A stretch of DNA of 57,740 bases from AP-16 sp036395835. Its GTDB lineage: Bacteria > Pseudomonadota > Alphaproteobacteria > Rhizobiales > Xanthobacteraceae. Both the position numbers and the translations under genes were made by a program. The notes below the pieces were generated by a model. The model was not told where the DNA came from. It worked only from the letters and a program-made list of their open reading frames with translations, and did no database searches. The stretch spans positions 1-57,740 of the forward strand of contig DASWCW010000136.1 of NCBI GenBank assembly GCA_036395835.1, given 5' to 3'. This document shows, piece after piece, positions 17,192 to 26,235 of this stretch (the first letter of the stretch is position 1; each line of letters begins with the position of its first letter).

Positions 17192-18186
17192 GCCGGCGGC
17201 TCCGGCACGTTGCGCAGCACGCCCGCCCTGCCGCGGTCGCGGAACGCCCGCCATCCCATGCGCCACAGCCGCACCGAGCCGGGCACCAAACCCTCGGGCA
17301 TGAAGGTGATGATGGCGACGAAGATCACCCCGAGCACCAGGTTCCAGCGCTCGACGTAGGCGCTCACCACGTTTTTCATGATGACGACGATGGCGGCGCC
17401 GGCGATCGGGCCGAGCAGGGTCGCCGTTCCGCCCGAGATCACCATCAGCAGCACTTCGGCCGAGGTTTGCAGGGAGGCGACCTGTGGGCTGATGAAATTC
17501 GTATAATAGATGAACAACAGCCCGGCGATGCCCGACCAGAAACCGGAGAACAGGAAGGCGACGAAGCGGATCATCCAGACGTTATATCCGAGCGCGTTCA
17601 TGCGCCGGCCCTGGTCGCGCGTTCCGCACAGGCTCGCGCCGAACGGCGAGCGGACGAACACGGCCATGCTCGCCACAGCGGCGAGGAAGATCAGGAGCGT
17701 CGCGTAATAGAACGCGTCCGCGCCGGCGAGACTGAGGCCGAACGGCCGCGGCCGAGTCGTGACGTTGACGCCGTTGTCGCCGTTGGTCAGGCTTGCCCAT
17801 CGATAGGCGACGCCCCAGACGATCTGGCCGAGCGCGAGCGTGATCATCAAAAAGCCGATGCCGGTCGAGCGCAGCGCGAGCGCGCCGAACACCGCTGCGG
17901 CGATGAGCGCGAGGACGATCGCGGCGACGTCGGCGGCGAAATGCCCGTAGCCGGCCTGCAGCATCAACGCCCCCGCGTAGCCCGCGGCCGCGAACAGACC
18001 GGCATGGCCGAGCGAGACGAGGCCGCCGTATCCGACCAGCACGTTGAGCGCGAGCGCGAACACCGCGAACAGCAGAATCTGGCTGGAGACATTGATGTAG
18101 TAGGGATTGGCGACCCAGGTCGGCAGCGTGACGAGCAAAAGCAGCGCAATGCCGATGGCCGCCCGCCGCGGCGTGATGGCGCTCAT
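17188..18186 (-). CDS. livM: Liv-type ABC importer permease LivM (importer 2)
   Basis: This is a 332-residue permease with about nine hydrophobic segments. Family features are LNVLVGYGGLVSLGHAGLF near the N-terminus, the GTRDQGRRMNALGYN coupling loop and a C-terminal FMPEGLVPG. It overlaps livH and livG by 4 bp each, so the four importer genes are translationally coupled. It forms the channel with LivH. Confidence 0.92.
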
Positions 18187-19046
18187 GACACGATTCTGCC
18201 GAACAAGCCCTGCGGCCGCAGCACCAGGACCAACAGCATCGGCAGGAACAGGATCACGTAGGCGAGGTCGGGCAACATCGCCTGGCCGAAATTATAGAGG
18301 AACCCGATCAAGAAGCTTCCAACCAGCGCGCCGAGCAGGCTGCCGGTCCCGCCCAGGATGACGACGATCAGCGCCAGCGGCAGCATTTCGGCGTCGAGGC
18401 CGGGATAGACCGAGAGATACGGCGCGCCGACCACGCCGGCGAAAGCCGCGAGCGCAGCGCCGAGCGCGAATACCAGGGTGAACAGCTGCGAAACCTTGAT
18501 GCCGACGACGCGGGCGATGGGAGCATCATCGACCCCGGCGCGGATCATCGCGCCCAGGCGCGTCCAATCGATCATCAGCCAGAGCGCGATCGCGATCGCA
18601 ACGGCGACCCCGACGATCGCCAGGCGGTAGAGCGGAAAGAACAGGCCCGCCACCTGCACCGCGCCGCGCAGGTGCGCCGGCGTCGCCGGCTGCCACGGAT
18701 CGCCGGTCCACACCATCAGGCAAAGGTCGGCAACGATGAAGGAGAGGCCCAGCGTAAGCAGGACCTGCGCGAGCTCCTGACCGGCCAGCCGCCGCAGCAG
18801 CAGGCGTTCGATCACGCCGCCGATCACGGCCATCGCCGCGCCGCTGATGAGCGCCGCGAGCCAGAAATTCATCCCGGTTTTGTCGAGCAGGGTGACCCCG
18901 AAATAGGCTCCGAGCATGAAAAACGAGCCATGCATGAGATTCGGAATCCGCATCAGGCCGAAGATCAGCGAAAATCCCGCGGACAGCAGGAACAGCAACC
19001 CGCCGTACGCGATGCTGTTCACCGCCAGGGTCAACCAGACAGACAT
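18183..19046 (-). CDS. livH: Liv-type ABC importer permease LivH (importer 2)
   Basis: This is a 287-residue permease with about eight membrane segments. It has the LivH-typical SAGFSLIFGLMRIPNLMHG at the N-terminus, a GAMIRAGVDDAPIARVVGI coupling loop and a RPQGLFG end. It is the first of the four coupled channel and ATPase genes. Upstream is a 197-bp gap with palindromes, then the SBP3 gene on the same strand. Confidence 0.92.
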   Translation of the reverse strand: MSVWLTLAVNSIAYGGLLFLLSAGFSLIFGLMRIPNLMHGSFFMLGAYFGVTLLDKTGMNFWLAALISGAAMAVIGGVIERLLLRRLAGQELAQVLLTLGLSFIVADLCLMVWTGDPWQPATPAHLRGAVQVAGLFFPLYRLAIVGVAVAIAIALWLMIDWTRLGAMIRAGVDDAPIARVVGIKVSQLFTLVFALGAALAAFAGVVGAPYLSVYPGLDAEMLPLALIVVILGGTGSLLGALVGSFLIGFLYNFGQAMLPDLAYVILFLPMLLVLVLRPQGLFGRIVS

Positions 19047-19091
19047 GTGTGATGCCCGGGGTGCCTGGACGACGGTCGAAAGTCACCTAAT

Positions 19092-19214
19092 ACCTGCCTC
19101 GCGGCAGGTGACGAGCCCAAGTTTGTCATCCCGGCCAAGGCCGCATAGCGGCCGCGAGCCGGGACCCATGACCGCCGATCTCTCACTTCCGCACAGCCTT
19201 TGGCCATGGGTCCC
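19092..19214. repeat. Inverted repeats between SBP3 and livH (importer 2)
   Basis: A perfect hairpin ACCTGCC-TCGC-GGCAGGT lies at 19092-19109. A second inverted repeat pairs GGGACCCATGACC (19161-19173) with GGCCATGGGTCCC (19202-19214), with one mismatch. The gap separates the abundant-type binding-protein gene from the channel genes. The hairpins could lower read-through so that the binding protein is made in excess. This is an inference. Confidence 0.5.
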
Positions 19215-19243
19215 TTTCGCGGGGACGACGGGGAAGGACTCGC

Positions 19244-20485
19244 CTATTCCAGGTTCTTGGCGGGCGGATAGTCACGTGCATACACCGGATTGGCCAGGAA
19301 CGCCTTCTCCTCGTAGGTCCAGAACTGGCTGACGTTCGGATAGGTCTTGATGATCGTGTTGACGAGCTCTTTGCCCTTGCGCTCGCATTTGCGGACGAAG
19401 ACGTCGCCCACCACGTTGCCGAGGTGGTCGAACTTGACCGGGCCGCGCGGCGTGTCGGTCAACGAGACCGCGTGCAGCGCTTCCGCCAGCGCCTTTCTGT
19501 CGTCCGCCCGTCCGTCGAGCTTTTGCATGGCCGCCTCGACACACAATCCGGCCACGTACATTCCCGCGGAGTAGCCGCCCGGAAGCACGCCGTAGTCCTT
19601 CTGCATCGCCGCGATGAAGCGCTTGTTGCTCGGGGTGTCGCGTTCGGGTGAATACCAGTGCGCGGAAACGACGCCGATGGCTTCATCGCCCAGGCTCCGC
19701 AGCAGGGCGTCGTCCATGGCGGTCCAGCCCCCGAGCAGCGGAATTCTGTCCTTGAGGCCGAGATCCGCGTAGGCGCGCATGAATTTCACCGGATTGGACC
19801 CGGCAAATCCGTTGAACACGCAGTCGACGTTGCCGATCTGGGCGATATAGGGCGTGTAATCAGGGGTAACCAACGGCGGCCAGAGCTTCTTCACCACCTT
19901 CCCGCCGTTATCTTCGAACACGTGCAGGAACCCGCCCATCTGTTCGTAGCCGAAAGCAAAATCCTCGGAGATCGTTGCCACGCGCTTGTATTTGAGGTCC
20001 TTGGCGGCGTAATCGGCGATCACGTGACAGCACTGCGCCGAGGTCGAGGAAGGCCGGATGATGAACGGATTGGCTTTGCGTTGCGTGGCATCCTCGGCGG
20101 CGGCGATGCTCAGCAGCGGCGTCTGGCTGTCGCGGACGTAATCGAGGATGGCGAGCAGCTCGAACGCGGCGAGCGGCCCGAGAATGACGTTGACCTTATC
20201 GCGCTCGATCAGCTCCTGCGCCTTGGTCTTGGTGCCGGCCGGATTGCCGCCGGTATCGGCCGAGATGAATTCGATCTTGCGGCCGGCGAAGGTATTGCTC
20301 CGCTCTTTGAGGAGCGTGGCGATGCCCTGCTCCATCTGGATCCCGCCCTGCGCGAGCGGACCGGTCTTCACCGTGAGGAGGCCGATCTTGAACGGCGCCG
20401 ACTGCGCGATCGCCGGTGCTTTCAACGCCAAAGCGCTGACGCCCCCCACAATCCCCTTCAGGACGGTTCTGCGTTCAAGTTTCAT
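19244..20485 (-). CDS. Liv-type ABC transporter substrate-binding protein with Tat-like signal (SBP3)
   Basis: This is a 413-residue type I periplasmic binding protein. The N-terminus MKLERRTVLKGIVGG has a twin arginine and hydrophobic core, with probable cleavage after about residue 28 (AIAQSA). The mature domain begins FKIGLLTVKTGP. The ATG at 20485 is preceded by GGGGAGTG at a suitable distance; the longer open frame upstream lacks a signal-peptide-compatible start. It shares the C-terminal TYPNVSQFWTY segment with SBP2. It is the receptor of importer 2 by position. Confidence 0.9.
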   Translation of the reverse strand: MKLERRTVLKGIVGGVSALALKAPAIAQSAPFKIGLLTVKTGPLAQGGIQMEQGIATLLKERSNTFAGRKIEFISADTGGNPAGTKTKAQELIERDKVNVILGPLAAFELLAILDYVRDSQTPLLSIAAAEDATQRKANPFIIRPSSTSAQCCHVIADYAAKDLKYKRVATISEDFAFGYEQMGGFLHVFEDNGGKVVKKLWPPLVTPDYTPYIAQIGNVDCVFNGFAGSNPVKFMRAYADLGLKDRIPLLGGWTAMDDALLRSLGDEAIGVVSAHWYSPERDTPSNKRFIAAMQKDYGVLPGGYSAGMYVAGLCVEAAMQKLDGRADDRKALAEALHAVSLTDTPRGPVKFDHLGNVVGDVFVRKCERKGKELVNTIIKTYPNVSQFWTYEEKAFLANPVYARDYPPAKNLE

Positions 20486-20620
20486 GGATGTTTCACTCCC
20501 CTTGGTTTGGCATCCCCGATTGGAGCGGGGTGCTCGGTTCGAATTGCATACGACAGGCATTCCATCCGCGCGGTTTTCCTTGGCCCTAAGGGCCATTTTG
20601 TCACGCATTGCGCGCGCGGG

Positions 20621-22405
20621 CTACCGATCCGGTGCGGGCTTCGGCGGGATGATCGGGAGCAGCAGATAGGGCTCGCGGCCGCCACCGAAATGCAGCGTGG
20701 TGCGGCCGCCGAACACGTCCGATGGGCGGTCGATCGGATCATCGTGCATGAACGGCCCGCAGCCGGTCATCGGACGTTTCATGTTGGAAAGGCGGGTCGG
20801 CGGCCCGGGATGCTCGTAGTCCTTGCCGCGGATGCTCAGTCCGACGCGATATCCTACGGGAACGACGATGGACGTCGGCCAGATTTCGATCCCGAGCTCG
20901 ACGACTTGCCCGGGCTGCAGCGGCTGCAGCTCGTCATGCGTGTGGTAGGGCCGATAGGGCGTGGAAAGCTTGCGGTCGAGCTTGCGATGCGAGGCGCGCA
21001 GCCAGCCCTGTCCGATCGGCGTGTGCGGATCGAGCGCTCCCTGGAACAACACCTCGTTCAGATCGGCCGAGAACGCCCGCAGCACGACAAAAAGGTCGGC
21101 ATCGCCGGTCGAGGAGGACACGAACAGCTTTGCGGCCGACGGGCCGGTGATCTCGGTCTCCTGCGCCAGCGGCGGCGTCAAGAAGGTGAGGCCGTCGCCC
21201 AGCGCATCGAAACTCGTTTTTCCTTGCCGTGCAGAAGGCGTTGTCCTGAGCGAATGCTCGGCCGGATCGAGATAAAACTTCGTCCACTGGGTGCGCGCCA
21301 GCGGCCATTCGTTCTCCTCGCGCGCAACGAACTTGTCCAAGTGGCGCACCTGCAGCAGCACGCGCGGCTGCCTGCCCCAGCCGCTCTCGACGCCCTTGAG
21401 AAAATGATCGAAGAACTTGCGCTGCAGCTCGCGGCCGTAATCGGTATAAAAATGCGTCCAATGCTCGATGCCGTGCGCCTCCAGCCATTTTTGCTGCGAG
21501 GCCGCGCGCACGAAGCCTTCGAAATTGCCGCGCGGGTGCAGGCCCTGGCCGCCCCAGTTGGCGGCCGAGAACAGCGGCACGTTGATGTTCTCCCATACCG
21601 GCGAGCGCGCCTTGTGGTATTCGTCATCGAGCGGATGCGCGCAGATCTCCTTGCCGAAATCGCAGCGGTTTTTTGCAAGCTCGTCGTCCGACAGCGTTTC
21701 CGGTCCGCATACCAGCCCGCCGTGCACGGGCGAGTGCCCCCCGCGCTCGCCGAGGCCGTATTGCACCGTCTTGACCTGCATGTCGTACCAGTTCGCCCAG
21801 AACACCGAGAGGATGCCGCCGTGATGGGTCATGTCGCGGTACCAATCGGCCGCGCCTTCCCACACGCACATCGCGGCGAGATGCGGCGGCTGCAGCGATG
21901 CAACGTGCCACTGGTTGATGGCGTAGTACGAGATGCCGTTGAGCCCGATTTTCCCGTTCGACCAGGGCTGCACGCCGGCCCATTCGATGCAGGCGTAGAA
22001 GTCCGCGGTCTCGCGCGGCGAGAAATGGTCGATATAGCCCGCAGAGCAGCCGCAGCCGCGGGAATCGACGCGCACGACGGCATAGCCGTGCGGCACCCAT
22101 TTCTCCGGATCGACCACTTCCCAGTTCTGATAGCGATTGCTCGACCCCGCGGTAACGTCCGGATGCTTCTGCGCCATGCGCTCCCAGGCGCCGGCGTAAC
22201 CGTCCTGGAACGCGAGCCCCTTGGCATAAGGGCCATAGCTCAGGATGACGGGATATCGTCCTTCCTGAACGGGCAAGAACGCGTCGGCGCGCAGCACGAG
22301 CCCGTCGTCCATCTCGATCGGCACGTCCCAGTGGATGCGCATGCCGTCGCGGATCTCGCTGCGGGATTCGAGCCGCGCGGCGGCGCTGCCGGGTGCTGCA
22401 TCCAT
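20621..22405 (-). CDS. CocE/NonD family hydrolase (X-Pro dipeptidyl-peptidase S15-like)
   Basis: This is a 594-residue alpha/beta hydrolase of the CocE/NonD group. An N-terminal catalytic domain has the oxyanion-type segment YGPYAKG and nucleophile S159 in LNGISYYA. A C-terminal jelly-roll domain runs from about residue 370 and ends with the KRPMTGCGPF region. Members cleave esters, amides or peptides. The ATG at 22405 was chosen. It has no signal peptide. It is upstream of importer 2 on the same strand, 135 bp before SBP3, and diverges from the oxidoreductase at 22502. The substrate is unknown. Confidence 0.85.
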   Translation of the reverse strand: MDAAPGSAAARLESRSEIRDGMRIHWDVPIEMDDGLVLRADAFLPVQEGRYPVILSYGPYAKGLAFQDGYAGAWERMAQKHPDVTAGSSNRYQNWEVVDPEKWVPHGYAVVRVDSRGCGCSAGYIDHFSPRETADFYACIEWAGVQPWSNGKIGLNGISYYAINQWHVASLQPPHLAAMCVWEGAADWYRDMTHHGGILSVFWANWYDMQVKTVQYGLGERGGHSPVHGGLVCGPETLSDDELAKNRCDFGKEICAHPLDDEYHKARSPVWENINVPLFSAANWGGQGLHPRGNFEGFVRAASQQKWLEAHGIEHWTHFYTDYGRELQRKFFDHFLKGVESGWGRQPRVLLQVRHLDKFVAREENEWPLARTQWTKFYLDPAEHSLRTTPSARQGKTSFDALGDGLTFLTPPLAQETEITGPSAAKLFVSSSTGDADLFVVLRAFSADLNEVLFQGALDPHTPIGQGWLRASHRKLDRKLSTPYRPYHTHDELQPLQPGQVVELGIEIWPTSIVVPVGYRVGLSIRGKDYEHPGPPTRLSNMKRPMTGCGPFMHDDPIDRPSDVFGGRTTLHFGGGREPYLLLPIIPPKPAPDR

Positions 22406-22501
22406 CCTCGAGCTTCCCGTATCGGACCTGCGAGCGCTTGCGCTCCTCAAGCGCACGCTATGCTATGAACCGCAGCCGGCGAGGACAATGGAGGATTTCC
22501 G

Positions 22502-23389
22502 ATGCAGATCGGGATTGCGGGGCTCGGCCGCATGGGCGCGGCGATCGCGGCGCGGCTGATCGAGGTCGGCCACACGCTCACGGTATGGAACCGCTCGCCC
22601 GAGAAGGCCAAGCCGCTCGAAACCGCCGGTGCCGCGCTCGCCCGTTCGCCCGGCGAGCTTGCCGGAAAGGTCGAGACCGTCATCACCATTCTGACCGACG
22701 CCGCGGCGATCGAGGCGGTGTACGACGGACCATCCGGCCTGCTCTCGGGCGATGTCGCCGGCAAGCTGTTCATCGAGATGAGCACGGTGCAGCCGCAGAC
22801 CGAGATCGATCTTGCGCGAAGAGTCCGCGCCAAGGGTGCCGGCCTGGTGGAATGCCCGGTCGGCGGCACGGTCGGGCCGGCCCGCCAAGGCAAGCTCATC
22901 GGGCTGATGGGGGCCGAGGACGGCGATGCTGTGCGCGCCAAGCCGATCCTCGAGCAACTCTGCCGCCGGCTCGAGCACGTCGGACCGGTCGGCAACGGCG
23001 CCTTGATGAAGCTCGCCATCAACCTGCCGCTGCTGGTCTATTGGCAGGCGCTCGGCGAGGCCTTGGCGCTCTCGCGCACGGTGGGGCTCGATCCGAGCCG
23101 GCTGCTGGACCTGTTCGCGGACACATCGGGCGGCACCAACGTCATCAAGATGCGCGGGCCGGTGGTTGCGACCATGCTCAAGGGCGGCGACCCGGGACCG
23201 GTCGGTTTCCCGATCGACGGTGGGCTGAAAGACCTGCGCACGATGCTTGCGGAAGGCGAGGTGCGCGGTCTCGATCTGCCCCTGGTCGAGCGGACGCTCG
23301 CCTGCTTCGAGCGGGCGAGCCGCGACAGCTGGGGCTGCCGCGATGCGGCGAGCATGCCGGTCTACTGGACACAGAAGGCCGGCAGCTAG
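22502..23389 (+). CDS. 3-hydroxyisobutyrate-dehydrogenase family NAD(P)-dependent oxidoreductase
   Basis: This is a 295-residue beta-hydroxyacid dehydrogenase. The N-terminal Rossmann motif is GLGRMG (residues 7-12). The catalytic lysine is K170 in GNGALMKLAIN, with the substrate-binding segment ECPVGGTVGPARQG before it. Family members reduce tartronate semialdehyde or oxidise 3-hydroxyisobutyrate. The asparagine normally found in the NQ dyad region appears in AINLPLL. It heads a plus-strand run and diverges from the CocE-type gene. Given neighbours related to ureide enzymes, a glyoxylate or tartronate semialdehyde role is possible but unproven. Confidence 0.87.
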   Translation: MQIGIAGLGRMGAAIAARLIEVGHTLTVWNRSPEKAKPLETAGAALARSPGELAGKVETVITILTDAAAIEAVYDGPSGLLSGDVAGKLFIEMSTVQPQTEIDLARRVRAKGAGLVECPVGGTVGPARQGKLIGLMGAEDGDAVRAKPILEQLCRRLEHVGPVGNGALMKLAINLPLLVYWQALGEALALSRTVGLDPSRLLDLFADTSGGTNVIKMRGPVVATMLKGGDPGPVGFPIDGGLKDLRTMLAEGEVRGLDLPLVERTLACFERASRDSWGCRDAASMPVYWTQKAGS

Positions 23390-23603
23390 CCTTGTTGGCG
23401 ATCCGTACATTCCCCGTGTACGCTTTGGGCCGACTGCGCGGGTGCCGGCATTCGGGAGGGCGTCACGGCACTCGCGCAGTGCCTCGTCACGCGGGGTTCG
23501 CCTTCATGAGCGGCGCGATCCAATAGGGCTTCGTCCCGAACGGTCAGGTTTCTCGCTCGCCGCATCCACCCTGTTCGGCCACGGACCGATTGCGGAGAAC
23601 ACC

Positions 23604-24869
23604 ATGGCGAATGCCGGGATCGTAGGATTGGACTGGCAGCAGCGCATCAATTGGGACCGACTGCGGAAATACCGGCTCGAGCGGGCGCGAGAACGCATGA
23701 AGGCGCACGGGCTCGGCGCGCTGCTGCTGATGTACGACGAGAACGTCCGCTACGTGACCGGCACGCTCACGCCGGGCTGGAACCGATTGAAGCCCGGGCT
23801 GCGCTATACGCTGCTGTGCGGCGACGCCGCGCCGGTTCTGTTCGAGCAGGGCGACATCGGCTTTCAGATCCAGCGGCATTCGCCTTGGATCCCGCCCGAG
23901 AACGTGCGCTGGTCCTACGCCTGGATCAAAGGCGCCGCCGGTCCGGCCTCGACCCAGCAGGTTCGCAAATTCACCAATGCCATCCAGGAAGAAATGCGCC
24001 GCCACGGCGTGGCCGGCCAGAAACTCGGCGTCGATTTCATCGACATCAACATGCTGCAGATCTTCCAGGACTCCAACATCCATTGGACCGACGGCATGAC
24101 GCCGATGATGGAGGCGCGCGCCATCAAGAACGAGGACGAGCAGGAGGCGATGCGCGTCGTCGGCGCGATCGGCGATGCCGCGCACTGGGAGACCATGAAA
24201 TTCCTGCGACCGGGTCTGACCGAGAACCAGGTGACGGCCCACATCATGGAGTTTCTGTATCGCATTCCCGGGATGGAGGACGTGGAGGACGTGATCGTCT
24301 CGTCCGGTCCGAACACCTGGCCGAACTGGCGCAATTTCTCCGACCGCATCATCAAGCCGGGCGACATCGTATTCATGGATCTCGCGGCGCTGACCTGGAA
24401 CGGCTACAAGTCCTGCTATTACCGCACCTATTGCGTCGGCAAGGAGCCGAGCCAGGAGCAGAAGGACGTTTATGCGACGGCGCTCGGATGGCTCTACGAT
24501 TCGATCGACGCAGTGCGCGTCGGAACCACCACGCGCGAGATCGCGTCGAAATGGCCTTCGGCACGGGAAGCGTGGGGCTATGCGGAGGAGGACCAGGCCG
24601 CGGCCAATCTGTGGGGCCACGGGCTGGGGCTCGCGCAATACGATCAGCCGGTGATCTCCCGCATTTGGTCGCTCGACCATCCGATCGAGATCAAGTCCGG
24701 CATGGTGTTCGCGCTCGAGACCCAGCATGGCCACCGCTTCCGCTGGGGCGTGCGCATCGAGGAGATGCTGATCGTGCATCCGGACCGGGTCGAGATCATC
24801 TCCAATTTCCCGGTCAAGCAGATCACGGTGGTCGATCCGATCCCCGGCTACGGCGATCACGTGCGATGA
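23604..24869 (+). CDS. M24 (pita-bread) family protein, creatinase/peptidase-like
   Basis: This is a 421-residue protein with the creatinase N-terminal domain (about 1-170) and the M24 pita-bread domain (about 175-400). Expected metal ligands are D259 (FMDLAA), H339 (GHGLG), E372 (FALET) and E386 (RIEEM). The second aspartate of the usual GYxxDxTRT motif is replaced by C271 in GYKSCYYRT. It may thus be a metal-independent, creatinase-like hydrolase or have altered metal binding. The ATG at 23604 was chosen because the upstream open frame contains no family sequence. A creatinase-like role would fit the nitrogen-compound context. Confidence 0.82.
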   Translation: MANAGIVGLDWQQRINWDRLRKYRLERARERMKAHGLGALLLMYDENVRYVTGTLTPGWNRLKPGLRYTLLCGDAAPVLFEQGDIGFQIQRHSPWIPPENVRWSYAWIKGAAGPASTQQVRKFTNAIQEEMRRHGVAGQKLGVDFIDINMLQIFQDSNIHWTDGMTPMMEARAIKNEDEQEAMRVVGAIGDAAHWETMKFLRPGLTENQVTAHIMEFLYRIPGMEDVEDVIVSSGPNTWPNWRNFSDRIIKPGDIVFMDLAALTWNGYKSCYYRTYCVGKEPSQEQKDVYATALGWLYDSIDAVRVGTTTREIASKWPSAREAWGYAEEDQAAANLWGHGLGLAQYDQPVISRIWSLDHPIEIKSGMVFALETQHGHRFRWGVRIEEMLIVHPDRVEIISNFPVKQITVVDPIPGYGDHVR

Positions 24870-24948
24870 GGCGAGCAGGCGAGCCGCACGCTCGCTTACC
24901 CTCCCCTGGAGGGGGAGGGTCGCGCGCGAAGCAAGGGGCGACCTCGCC

Positions 24949-26235
24949 GTGAAAACTGCGCAGCAGTTGCTGATCCCTCTTGGCTCGGAGGCTGCCACGA
25001 ACCCCGACCTCGTCGGGCCCAAGGCGGCGAATCTCGCCCGGCTCGGACGCGCGGGGCTGCCGACGCCCGGGGGGTTTTGTCTGAGCGCCGAAGCCTACCG
25101 CAAGCAGATGGCGGAGCTTGATCTGAATGCCATAGCCCGCCGCGTCGCGTCAGCCGAGCCGTTCGAAGCCCGGCGCACTGCGGTCGAGCTGAGACTCGAG
25201 CTCTACCAGCGCCCGATCGCGCCCCCGATCCTCGCGCCGCTGCTCGGCGTTTGGCGCGAGCGGATCGGGGAGGGGCTCGGCGTCGTTCGCTCCTCGGCGC
25301 TTATCGAGGATCGCCCCGGCGCCACTTTTGCCGGGCAGTTCGAGAGCTTTCTCGGCGTCGACAATGAAGCCGACTTGGTCACTTCCGTGCGCGCCTGCTG
25401 GGCGGCGCTGTGGTCGACCAATGCCCGCCGCTACATGGCGAACCACGGGCTCGATCCCGGCGAAACGGCGATGGCCGTGCTGATTCAGCCGCTCGTTGCC
25501 GCGCGCGCGTCGGGCGGCGGGCTCAGCCGGACCGCGGAGGGCAATATGCTGCTCAGCGCGACCTGGGGTCTCGGCTCGGCGATCGCGCAGGGCGAGGTAG
25601 TGCCGGATCGCATCGTGCTCAGCCGCCGAGGTTTCGTGCGCAAGATCGAGCCAGGTCGCAAGGATCATCGCGAGACGTGCGGCCACGGCCGCGGCCCGAT
25701 GAGCGAGCCCGTCGCGGCCGCGCTCGCGAGCGCGCCCTGTCTCGAGCCGGGGCAGGCGGTGAGCCTCGGCCGGATGCTGCGCAAGGCCGAGGAGGTGCTC
25801 GGCAGCGCGGTCGAGATCGAGTGGGCGTTGGACGATGACGGATTCAAACTGCTCCAGGCGCGGCCGCTCGCACTCGAGCCGGCGCATGTGCCGGATGAGA
25901 TCTGGCTGCGCCACCCGGGGTTGAGCGGACATCCCGCCGGAATCGGCTGGGGCACCGGACGGGCCTGCGTCGTGAACTGCGAATGCGAGCTCTCCCGGGT
26001 GGGTCCGGGAGACATCCTGGTGACCAGGGTCGCGGGCCCGGCGCTCGGCCCGGTGCTGCCGCAGGTCGCGGGCGTGGTGGCGGAGCTCGGCGGCAGCACG
26101 TCGCATCTCGCCTCGCTCGCGCGCGAGCGCGGCATTCCGATGGTGCTCGGCGTGCTCGATGCGACGCGGCGCATCCCGGACGGCGCGCAGGTTGCGGTCG
26201 ACGGCGTCGCCGGCGTGGTGCGCTGGCTCGCCTGA
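24949..26235 (+). CDS. Short PEP-synthase-like protein: ATP-binding domain plus phosphohistidine domain
   Basis: This is a 428-residue protein. An N-terminal PPDK/PEP-synthase ATP-binding domain (about 1-310) shows VGPKAANLARL, RSSALIEDRPGATFAGQ and LLQARPL. A C-terminal mobile phosphohistidine domain has GGSTSHLASLARERGIP, with H386 as the probable phosphoryl carrier. The PEP/pyruvate-binding barrel of classical PEP synthase is absent. The GTG at 24949 is the chosen start. Its stop overlaps the next gene's ATG (TGATG), so the two are coupled. It could phosphorylate a small molecule using ATP, as in rifampin phosphotransferase-like dikinases. Confidence 0.8.
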   Translation: MKTAQQLLIPLGSEAATNPDLVGPKAANLARLGRAGLPTPGGFCLSAEAYRKQMAELDLNAIARRVASAEPFEARRTAVELRLELYQRPIAPPILAPLLGVWRERIGEGLGVVRSSALIEDRPGATFAGQFESFLGVDNEADLVTSVRACWAALWSTNARRYMANHGLDPGETAMAVLIQPLVAARASGGGLSRTAEGNMLLSATWGLGSAIAQGEVVPDRIVLSRRGFVRKIEPGRKDHRETCGHGRGPMSEPVAAALASAPCLEPGQAVSLGRMLRKAEEVLGSAVEIEWALDDDGFKLLQARPLALEPAHVPDEIWLRHPGLSGHPAGIGWGTGRACVVNCECELSRVGPGDILVTRVAGPALGPVLPQVAGVVAELGGSTSHLASLARERGIPMVLGVLDATRRIPDGAQVAVDGVAGVVRWLA

